Source: an uncultured Eubacterium sp. | GTDB taxonomy: Bacteria; Bacillota; Clostridia; Lachnospirales; Lachnospiraceae | Direction of reading: 5' to 3' | Assembly (NCBI GenBank): GCA_910577295.1 | Contig: CAJTLS010000053.1 | Coordinates: 1 to 9,296 of the forward strand | DNA length: 9,296 nt | Shown: piece by piece, positions 1 to 4,019 of the stretch | How positions within the stretch are numbered: position 1 is the first letter of the stretch | Layout: each line of letters starts with the position of its first letter | The notes under the pieces: model-generated | Database searches by the model: none | What the model was told of the DNA's origin: nothing | What the model saw: the letters and a program-made list of their open reading frames with translations, nothing else | Position numbers and translations under genes: made by a program

Positions 1-791
1 AATTGTATGGTAATGGCATCGTCTGGCAGAGGGAGAACCTCACCTTCCAATGTGTAATTGTAATACTTCCGATTCAAATAAAAGTGTATATTTCGAGGAC
101 TGAATTTAGCAGGTATTGTTACATAAGTTGCTTGTCCAAAAATTTTCGCTGCTTTTTCTGGTATGTGTTGTATACATAAATCTTCCAGTATTTTTTTCTT
201 TGAGGACTTTTTATACGGAATCTTCTCAGAATCTAACAAATTTTGGATATCCTTTTTTAGACCGAATGTAATTGAATGATTTTGTGGTTCTCTATCAACA
301 ATAATTCCGCATTTAATTAATTCTGCTAGAATGTAATCGCAACGCACCTGATACACAGGAGTTGTAGAACGGATTTCACTTGCGATGCTGAGAAGCCTTC
401 CCTGAGCCTCTTCGGACAATTTTTCTATAATATCTATAGTTTGTTCTAAACTTGCCCTTTCTTTCCGTGGTAATAATACAGCATCTGGATTGTTTTGAGC
501 CTCTAAGTCCATCAAGCCTAATTCAATTGCTAGTCTGTAAATGTGTTTACATGGGCGGCGGTGCATAGCGAAATCAATGCATGAGCAAGAATCGAGAAAT
601 GTTTCATATCGTCCAGAACTTCCTTGAAAATACCCATAAAGGTCAGATTTGTTTATTTCGATTGGTGTAAGTTTTGCTGATTTTGCTGATTTAATTCTTT
701 TCGTCGCATAGTCAGTTGTATGCACCTCATCCTCCCATGTATCTTTCCATTGTTTTAAGGCTTTATCCTTTTCTTTATACTGTTTACACAT
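1..791 (-). CDS. SWIM zinc-finger protein, partial (C-terminus beyond left edge)
   Basis: This leftward reading frame is open from an ATG at 789-791 to the window edge, giving 263 visible residues. A ribosome site, AGGAGG, lies about 7 bases upstream of the ATG. Residues 69-83 read C-x-C, nine residues, then C-x-H (C69, C71, C81, H83), which is the SWIM zinc-finger signature. SWIM domains are small zinc-binding modules linked to DNA or protein binding. The N-terminal 40 residues are rich in Lys, Glu and Trp; the part after the finger, from about residue 100, matches no family I know. The gene is transcribed away from the repressor region and has its own promoter at 833-861. The family is clear from the motif; the biological role is unknown. 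Because the C-terminus is missing, a further catalytic domain could lie outside the window. Confidence 0.8.
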   Translation of the reverse strand, partial: MCKQYKEKDKALKQWKDTWEDEVHTTDYATKRIKSAKSAKLTPIEINKSDLYGYFQGSSGRYETFLDSCSCIDFAMHRRPCKHIYRLAIELGLMDLEAQNNPDAVLLPRKERASLEQTIDIIEKLSEEAQGRLLSIASEIRSTTPVYQVRCDYILAELIKCGIIVDREPQNHSITFGLKKDIQNLLDSEKIPYKKSSKKKILEDLCIQHIPEKAAKIFGQATYVTIPAKFSPRNIHFYLNRKYYNYTLEGEVLPLPDDAITIQ

Positions 792-832
792 AACGTTTCC
801 TCCTTTGACATTTAAAGCTTTTTATAAGCATA

Positions 833-861
833 ACAATATCATAATAGGAAAAATATGTCAA
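833..861 (-). promoter_or_regulatory. Promoter of the SWIM-domain gene
   Basis: Read on the minus strand, a perfect -35 TTGACA (856-861) is followed after exactly 17 bases by TATTGT (833-838, four of six -10 consensus bases). Transcription would start near 826, leaving a leader of about 35 bases before the AGGAGG site and the ATG at 791. Confidence 0.65.
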
Positions 862-1127
862 AATTTATCGGTTTGTATCTATTTTTTTGTTGATTTATAA
901 CAAAAAACTCTAACGTATTGCGAAGTTTATAAAAACTTTATATTTTTTAATAAAAAATTAATGAATGCATTGTGTATAGTTTGTAAAGTTTGATTAAATT
1001 AATATATTTATGTCAATTTGTACGGATATAGTGTCAATTTGCGCACCCCCCTTTAAATCGGTGTCGGAATTATGTACAATTTATATACGATACCGGAAAA
1101 TATTTAATGATAAAAGGGGGAGCAGAT
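862..1127. other. AT-rich intergenic region with TGTCAATTTG repeats
   Basis: This gene-free stretch between the SWIM gene and the 50-residue small gene is very AT-rich. TGTCAATTTG occurs twice, at 1011-1020 and 1032-1041, exactly 21 bases apart (two helical turns); a related TGTCGGAATT lies at 1062-1071. A small inverted repeat, AAGTTT-ATAA-AAACTT, lies at 923-938. A run of six C at 1045-1050 is out of character with its surroundings. The repeats sit just upstream of the candidate promoter at 1052-1080, so they may be regulator sites. I see no RNA gene and no clear origin iterons. Confidence 0.45.
1052..1080 (+). promoter_or_regulatory. Candidate promoter for the 50-residue small gene
   Basis: TTTAAA (1052-1057, four of six -35 bases) is spaced 17 bases from TACAAT (1075-1080, five of six -10 bases). 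The start codon at 1128 is about 40 bases past the expected transcription start. The surroundings are AT-rich, so chance matches are possible. Confidence 0.4.
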
Positions 1128-1280
1128 GTGAAAAAGGTGAAAAAGAAATATACGGAAGAAAATCAGTCCGAACAGAAAATTTTTTATAAAAAGAAAATTG
1201 TAGAAGCTGTTGAGAAAATTGAGGATGTAAATATACTAATCAAAATCTTTGATTTTATTAAAGTATGGTTGGAGGAATAG
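1128..1280 (+). CDS. Small hypothetical protein, 50 aa, upstream of and convergent with the repressor
   Basis: The GTG start at 1128 follows an AGGGGGAG ribosome site by about 6 bases; the overlapping ATG at 1126 is followed at once by a stop. The product starts VKKVKKKYTEENQSEQ and ends in DFIKVWLEE. It is strongly charged, with about a dozen lysines, and reads as a helical protein with a hydrophobic C-terminal helix (residues about 33-48). Small proteins with a basic N-terminus and a tail resembling ILIKIFDFIKVWL are, from memory, common beside XRE regulators in clostridial mobile elements, but I know no assigned function. It converges on the repressor gene at 1298-1663, with a shared terminator between them. 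Confidence 0.65.
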   Translation: MKKVKKKYTEENQSEQKIFYKKKIVEAVEKIEDVNILIKIFDFIKVWLEE

Positions 1281-1288
1281 AAAAGCGT

Positions 1289-1311
1289 ACGGAGGGTTTA
1301 TTTCCCTCCGT
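1289..1311. terminator. Bidirectional rho-independent terminator
   Basis: ACGGAGGG (1289-1296) and CCCTCCGT (1304-1311) form a perfect 8-bp stem around a 7-base loop. The rightward side is followed by CATTCTTTTT and the leftward side by CTTTTC, so both convergent genes (1128-1280 and 1298-1663) can use it. The stop codon of the leftward repressor gene lies in the loop. Confidence 0.85.
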
Positions 1312-1663
1312 CATTCTTTTTCAAAAACTTATCTGCCCACTTCCACCATAGTTCTTTATCGTTTTTTGATAACTGCCAGTAATCGATTATGGCTTGTCTG
1401 GCCTTTGGGTCGTTTTTGTCAATATATACCGTAATTTTTGTGTAATCATCGTTTATTATTGCATATTTGGGTTCTTCACCTGTTCTTAGCCATTTTTCTG
1501 TGATGTTGAACTCTCGGCAAATAGAGTTTATAGCGGTGTTGGATGGGTTTCTGTTTCCTGTTTCATAATTAGCTATTGTATTTCTCGCAGCACCTATTCT
1601 TTTGCCAAATTCTTCTTGCGTCAATCCGGTACTTTCTCTTATTGATTTTATTCGTGTATTCAA
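1298..1663 (-). CDS. XRE/CI-type helix-turn-helix repressor
   Basis: This 121-residue protein has an N-terminal HTH_3 domain (about residues 4-60). It contains the family's LTQEEFGKRIG helix, the recognition-helix region RNTIANYETG, and the NITEKWLRTGE end typical of CI/Cro-like phage repressors. The C-terminal half (about 70-121) is short, so there is no LexA-like peptidase domain for self-cleavage. The start is TTG at 1661-1663: AAAGGAGG lies 7 bases upstream and there is no better ATG. It is transcribed leftward from the back-to-back promoter pair at 1688-1756, and repeated GTTCTC-type sites there are its probable operators. It most likely represses the rightward small-gene operon and controls itself. 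Target and inducer cannot be read from the sequence. Confidence 0.9.
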   Translation of the reverse strand: MNTRIKSIRESTGLTQEEFGKRIGAARNTIANYETGNRNPSNTAINSICREFNITEKWLRTGEEPKYAIINDDYTKITVYIDKNDPKARQAIIDYWQLSKNDKELWWKWADKFLKKNDGGK

Positions 1664-1687
1664 AGCAAAGCCTCCTTTCTGCGAACA

Positions 1688-1716
1688 ATCATATCAAAAT
1701 AAGTTCTCAATGTCAA
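1688..1716 (-). promoter_or_regulatory. Repressor-gene promoter (leftward)
   Basis: On the minus strand a perfect TTGACA (1711-1716) is followed after exactly 17 bases by TATGAT (1688-1693, five of six). Transcription would start near 1681, only about 18 bases before the TTG start, leaving just enough room for the AAAGGAGG site. Confidence 0.8.
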
Positions 1717-1727
1717 CAAAGTAATAC

Positions 1728-1756
1728 TTGACATTGTTCTCGCAGTGCCGTATAAT
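1728..1756 (+). promoter_or_regulatory. Consensus rightward promoter of the small-gene operon
   Basis: A perfect TTGACA (1728-1733), exactly 17 bases and a perfect TATAAT (1751-1756) make this a full sigma-A consensus promoter. It lies 11 bases from, and back-to-back with, the -35 of the leftward repressor promoter. Promoters of this strength in such elements normally need tight repression, which fits the nearby operator repeats. Confidence 0.9.
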
Positions 1757-1811
1757 GTTCTCGTAGGCAACAAATAAGTGCAAAACAGGAGATAGAAAGG
1801 AAGTGAAATTC

Positions 1812-2018
1812 ATGTTAAAGACATTGACAAGCGCAGAGATGGATGAGGGCAAAGATATTTCCTTGTTATTCTCCACTTTATCCGAGGAAAGCAAAACAAT
1901 GGGAGTTATTTATCTGTCGGCCTTGAGAGATAAAGAGCTTGCGGACAGTGCAAAGGAGGATATGGGAAATGGCAGAACAGAGAACAGACAAGAACATAAG
2001 CAGGCAGGGAACAACTGA
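1812..2018 (+). CDS. Small hypothetical protein, first gene of the rightward operon
   Basis: This is a 68-residue acidic protein beginning MLKTLTSAEMDEGKD. The ATG at 1812 is preferred over the in-frame GTG at 1803, because the AGAAAGGAAG ribosome site overlaps that GTG and lies at the right distance from the ATG. The central segment FSTLSEESKTMGVIYLSALRDKE is predicted helical. From memory it resembles small proteins found just downstream of XRE regulators in clostridial elements, which carry the same pattern of a Leu/Ser-Glu-Glu segment followed by a hydrophobic IYLSALRDK helix. No function is known to me. It is the first gene after the consensus promoter at 1728-1756 and so is a direct target of the switch. 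Its 3' end overlaps the next gene by 50 bases in another frame. Confidence 0.65.
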   Translation: MLKTLTSAEMDEGKDISLLFSTLSEESKTMGVIYLSALRDKELADSAKEDMGNGRTENRQEHKQAGNN

Positions 2019-2247
2019 AATCGGGAAAGGTTTTGCTAAGACAGAGGGTTTCGATAAATCGGTTGTTTGCTTCATGTCGCTGCTGAAGCAGATATGGGAA
2101 CTGTCTCAAAAACACAAAAACTTCCGCATGGAATTAGATTACGATGCAGAAGCCTTGAATGTAGAATATCGTTTCTATTTACCGGAAACTGATACTGGAG
2201 GAGAAGAATATGGAGAGAGAACAGATTACAGTACGCCTGCCGATTAG
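1969..2247 (+). CDS. Hypothetical protein, 92 aa
   Basis: The ATG at 1969 has AAAGGAGG about 9 bases upstream; the in-frame TTG at 1939 has no ribosome site. The first 25 residues are polar (MAEQRTDKNISRQG). Then come a hydrophobic helical segment around SVVCFMSLLKQIWEL and a segment MELDYDAEALNVEYRFYLPE that looks like a small beta hairpin. The tail is acidic. I do not recognise the family. The gene overlaps the preceding one by 50 bases and the following RHH gene by 38 bases, which indicates translational coupling and one transcript from the promoter at 1728-1756. Confidence 0.6.
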   Translation: MAEQRTDKNISRQGTTEIGKGFAKTEGFDKSVVCFMSLLKQIWELSQKHKNFRMELDYDAEALNVEYRFYLPETDTGGEEYGERTDYSTPAD

Positions 2248-2338
2248 GCTAAAAGAGCAAATACAACGCAAGGCAGATAGAGCAGGAATAAGTTTTAATG
2301 CAATGGTGCTTATTCTGCTTCAGAACGGAATGAGATAG
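2210..2338 (+). CDS. Short ribbon-helix-helix protein, 42 aa
   Basis: The ATG at 2210 follows GGAGGAGAAG by a few bases. The 42 residues begin MEREQITVRLPIRLKEQIQ and form a minimal Arc/MetJ-type ribbon-helix-helix fold: strand QITVRLP, helix A IRLKEQIQRKADRAG, then helix B from ISFNAMV to LLQNG. RHH dimers insert the paired strands into the DNA major groove and usually repress promoters. The reading frame overlaps the previous gene by 38 bases. Its last 29 bases overlap, tail to tail, the 3' end of a leftward RHH gene. The fold call is good from pattern; the target is unknown. Confidence 0.75.
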   Translation: MEREQITVRLPIRLKEQIQRKADRAGISFNAMVLILLQNGMR

Positions 2339-2492
2339 CGCCATATTGTGCTTCGTAAGAAGATACAGCATTTTTTATCAGTATTTCAATTTCTTTATTA
2401 ACGGAGCGACCGTTTTCGGCGGCGACAACTTTAAACTTGTTCATTAAGTCCTTATTTATCCTGAGAGGATATGGGTTTGCTTGAATTGACAA
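2310..2492 (-). CDS. Arc-like ribbon-helix-helix protein, 60 aa (second of a tandem pair)
   Basis: The strand segment NPYPLRI, helix A (KDLMNKFKVVAAENG) and helix B (RSVNKEIEILIKNAVSSYEA) are an Arc-family RHH; the RSVNKEIE segment is particularly typical. The start taken is TTG at 2490-2492, because AAAGGAG (2501-2507) lies 8 bases upstream. A GTG at 2499-2501 is also in frame but overlaps that ribosome site and cannot use it. With this start the protein has the same length as its upstream neighbour at 2498-2680. The two align without gaps, sharing P-x-x-LR, RS-x-N-x-EIE and a YE followed four residues later by G-x-I. They are probably a duplicated pair cotranscribed leftward. Likely role: DNA-binding repressor or autorepressor. 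Confidence 0.85.
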   Translation of the reverse strand: MSIQANPYPLRINKDLMNKFKVVAAENGRSVNKEIEILIKNAVSSYEAQYGAISFRSEAE

Positions 2493-2497
2493 GGTTA

Positions 2498-2680
2498 TCA
2501 CTCCTTTGCTGTAGATATAGGGATTTCACCGTTTTCCTTTTCGTATTGAAGTATATACTTTGTTAGGGCGTGTTCAATTTCCATATTCATGGAGCGATGC
2601 TCCAGAGAAGAAAGGGCTTTCATTTTACCGTATAGTTCTTCTGGTAATCGTAGCATAGTTGGTATTTTGCTGGTAGCCAT
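2498..2680 (-). CDS. Arc-like ribbon-helix-helix protein, 60 aa (first of a tandem pair)
   Basis: The sequence runs from strand PTMLRLP through helix A (EELYGKMKALSSLEHR) to helix B (SMNMEIEHALTKYILQYEKENG), the Arc/Mnt-type RHH arrangement. The ATG at 2678-2680 has AAAGGAG exactly 7 bases upstream; an in-frame ATG at 2713 has no ribosome site and would add only an unconserved leader. The gene is transcribed leftward, opposite to the operon on either side, with a candidate extended -10 at 2714-2722. Five bases separate it from the second RHH gene, whose ribosome site overlaps this gene's stop. It may bind the inverted repeat at 2741-2766 between it and the rightward RHH gene at 2811. Confidence 0.85.
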   Translation of the reverse strand: MATSKIPTMLRLPEELYGKMKALSSLEHRSMNMEIEHALTKYILQYEKENGEIPISTAKE

Positions 2681-2713
2681 AATAGCACTCCTTTGAAATC
2701 TTTTTGAAATCAT

Positions 2714-2722
2714 TTTATAACA
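2714..2722 (-). promoter_or_regulatory. Candidate extended -10 for the leftward RHH pair
   Basis: On the minus strand TG-T-TATAAA gives an extended -10 about 35 bases before the ATG at 2680. There is no good -35 at the right distance, which an extended -10 can do without. The region is AT-rich, so the call is tentative. Confidence 0.4.
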
Positions 2723-2740
2723 TATTAATAAAAAATGATA

Positions 2741-2766
2741 GTTTCATATTGACATCACTATGAAAC
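2741..2766. promoter_or_regulatory. Perfect inverted repeat, probable RHH operator
   Basis: GTTTCATA (2741-2748) and TATGAAAC (2759-2766) are perfect reverse complements separated by 10 bases. The gap contains the TTGACA -35 of the rightward promoter, so a protein bound here would block that promoter. It lies between divergent RHH genes, which are the natural candidate ligands. Confidence 0.6.
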
Positions 2767-2777
2767 TGTGGTACTTT
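2749..2777 (+). promoter_or_regulatory. Promoter for the RHH gene at 2811 and downstream operon
   Basis: A perfect TTGACA (2749-2754) is spaced 17 bases from TACTTT (2772-2777), a weak -10 helped by an upstream TG-G extended element (2769-2771). The -35 lies inside the inverted repeat at 2741-2766. It may drive the gene train to at least 5111. Confidence 0.5.
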
Positions 2778-2810
2778 GTAACAAAATGATATCACTAAAG
2801 GAGGGGTAGG

Positions 2811-2960
2811 ATGAAAGTAATGACAGTGCGGGCACCGGATGAGATGCAAGAAAAATTGTTGAGGAAATCAAAAGAAATCGGAATAACAAGAAATGCGCTG
2901 ATTCTTCTTATTCTAAAACAGTGGTTGGATAAAAGAGAAAACGAAGATGTCAATTTCTGA
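2811..2960 (+). CDS. Short ribbon-helix-helix protein, 49 aa
   Basis: The ATG at 2811 has AAAGGAGGGG 6-8 bases upstream. The product begins MKVMTVRAPDEMQEKL: a strand (VMTVRAP), helix A (DEMQEKLLRKSKEIG) and helix B (TRNALILLILKQWLDK), the same short RHH layout as the protein encoded at 2210-2338, with a similar hydrophobic helix B. It lies under the operator-like inverted repeat and promoter at 2741-2777, so autoregulation or cross-control by the leftward RHH pair is likely. Its stop codon lies inside a hairpin (2946-2964) that abuts the ribosome site of the next gene. Confidence 0.75.
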   Translation: MKVMTVRAPDEMQEKLLRKSKEIGITRNALILLILKQWLDKRENEDVNF

Positions 2961-2964
2961 CATC
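2946..2964 (+). other. Hairpin over the RHH stop codon, next to the following ribosome site
   Basis: GATGTCA (2946-2952) and TGACATC (2958-2964) form a perfect 7-bp stem with a 5-base loop. It covers the stop codon of the RHH gene and ends immediately before GGGGAGG (2965-2971), the ribosome site of the next gene. It could affect reinitiation or mRNA stability. The core TGTCAATTTCTGACAT recurs with one change at 6637-6652. Confidence 0.5.
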
Positions 2965-2976
2965 GGGGAGGATAAA

Positions 2977-3300
2977 ATGATGAAATTTGATAAGGAAAAA
3001 TTTTTAAAAACAGATTTTGGAGAAGAATTAGAGCTGACAATACGTTGTTGGGATGATGCTCTCGAAAAAAGAAGAAAGGCACGTTGTAATTATGATAAGG
3101 AGTATGGATGCTGGGACAGAATTTGTCAGTCCTATCAAGATAAGTGGGAAGTGTTTAAACTGGCTATCCAGCAGTTTTTTGGTATTACATATAACTTTAC
3201 GCGGACGGATGAGTATTTTGGCCTTGTCACGGAAGATGAAAAAGACTGGCTGTTGAAAGTGGAAAGAGAAAGTGAGTCTGGCGGTGTTGAAGATGACTAG
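2977..3300 (+). CDS. Hypothetical protein, 107 aa
   Basis: Two adjacent in-frame ATGs (2977 and 2980) follow GGGGAGG by 5 and 8 bases; the first is given. The product starts MMKFDKEKFLKTDFGEEL, continues with a helix-rich charged region (residues about 15-60, including a CWDDALEKRRKA segment), then FFGITYNFTRTDEYFG and a final acidic tail. I recognise this type from clostridial integrative elements and prophages, where it is annotated only as hypothetical; the FTRTDEYFG segment is the conserved-looking part. The last 8 bases overlap the start of the next gene, so translation is probably coupled. No signal peptide or membrane segment is visible; it should be cytosolic. Confidence 0.75.
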   Translation: MMKFDKEKFLKTDFGEELELTIRCWDDALEKRRKARCNYDKEYGCWDRICQSYQDKWEVFKLAIQQFFGITYNFTRTDEYFGLVTEDEKDWLLKVERESESGGVEDD

Positions 3301-3799
3301 AAAAGAAACAACAAAATTTCTCGGAAACCTTCTGGTGCAAGAGAGGTTAGAAAACGGATATTGGGCAAGCGAGGTCAGTATCGACTACGGCACAACAGAT
3401 GTAAAGAGAGTGGACTTCATGCAGTTTGAGCCAGCGGGAGTTGTTGGAATAAGTGGAATTGAAAAAGGTATCTTTATCTGTTATGAGGTCAAAAGTTGTA
3501 AGGCTGACTTTAAGAGCGGTTTTGGCAGGAACTTTATAGCCGAAAAAAATTACTTTGTAATGCCTATGTCTACATACAAAGTACTCATACAGGATATTCC
3601 AAATGGCGTAGGAGTTTTGGTGCCAATACCGCAAAGTATTGGGAATACGAACATTGAACGATACGAGGAATTTGAAAACCCTACGGAATTATCGGAAGAA
3701 ATACAATGGAAATTTTGGGCGATTAGGCATCCAAGAGAACGGATTAGGAAAAGGTCTATGGCAGAACTATTGTTTTGTATGCTGCGAAGCGGACATTGA
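3293..3799 (+). CDS. MmcB-like (PD-(D/E)XK fold) putative nuclease-family protein
   Basis: This is a 168-residue protein. The ATG at 3293 overlaps the previous stop by 8 bases; a GTG at 3272 would add seven residues and cannot be excluded. The core reads E27-V-S, then R-V-D41-F-M-Q-F, then Y-E65-V-K67-S. An acidic residue followed by E-x-K about 25 residues later is the pattern of PD-(D/E)XK nucleases. The segments GIEKGIFICYEVKSC and GFGRNFIAEKNYFVMP match, from memory, clostridial proteins listed as hypothetical or MmcB-family DNA repair. The end, MAELLFCMLRSGH, is also characteristic of that group. Nuclease activity is inferred from residues, not shown. It sits with DNA-related genes in one rightward operon. 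Confidence 0.65.
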   Translation: MTRKETTKFLGNLLVQERLENGYWASEVSIDYGTTDVKRVDFMQFEPAGVVGISGIEKGIFICYEVKSCKADFKSGFGRNFIAEKNYFVMPMSTYKVLIQDIPNGVGVLVPIPQSIGNTNIERYEEFENPTELSEEIQWKFWAIRHPRERIRKRSMAELLFCMLRSGH

Positions 3800-3814
3800 G
3801 ATTGGAGGCGGAAT

Positions 3815-4003
3815 ATGACAACAATTTTTAAAAGTTATGATTTACAAGACGGAGGGAAATTAAGCATGACACTTGAATTGCCGGATGATGTTGTGAAAGA
3901 AATGGATGAAAAGAAGTTACGCGGTATTCTCGGCGGTATTGCGGAACGCTCACGCAACTTCTATTTGTCGACAGGGAATGAACTTGCCACGATTAAAGAC
4001 TAG
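3815..4003 (+). CDS. Small hypothetical protein, 62 aa
   Basis: GGAGG lies 6-7 bases before the ATG at 3815. The product starts MTTIFKSYDLQDGGKLSM and has a predicted beta hairpin (TIFKSYDLQDGGKLSMTLELP) followed by a helix (DDVVKEMDEKKLRGILGGIAERS). The segment has no cysteines, membrane region or motif I recognise. It lies 15 bases after the MmcB-like gene and 16 bases before the radical-SAM-like gene, so all three are probably on one transcript. Confidence 0.6.
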   Translation: MTTIFKSYDLQDGGKLSMTLELPDDVVKEMDEKKLRGILGGIAERSRNFYLSTGNELATIKD

Positions 4004-4019
4004 GAAAGGAAAATGCGAT

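Larger units (their letters stand above)
1681..1766. promoter_or_regulatory. Repeated GTTCTC-type operator sites over the divergent promoters
   Basis: TGTTCTCGCAG (1735-1745) and TGTTCTCGTAG (1756-1766) differ by one base and lie 21 bases apart: one in the spacer of the rightward promoter, the other just after its -10. AGTTCTCAATG (1702-1712) lies in the spacer of the leftward promoter. GTTCGC on the minus strand (1681-1686) lies at its expected start. The near-symmetrical layout over both promoters suggests binding sites for the XRE repressor at 1298-1663. Binding itself is inferred. Confidence 0.6.

Noticed and set aside
923..938. AAGTTT-ATAA-AAACTT as a terminator
   Set aside because: The stem is only AT-rich, not placed after a gene in either direction, and likely to arise by chance in this region.
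1249..1434. Rightward 61-codon frame over the terminator and repressor gene
   Set aside because: It crosses the terminator hairpin and is antisense to the clear XRE gene.
2499..2501. GTG start for the second leftward RHH gene
   Set aside because: It overlaps its own ribosome site; the TTG at 2490-2492 is correctly spaced.
3906..4019. Upstream extension of the radical-SAM-like gene
   Set aside because: The extension overlaps the small gene at 3815-4003 in another frame and lacks a ribosome site; the family N-terminus begins at 4020.
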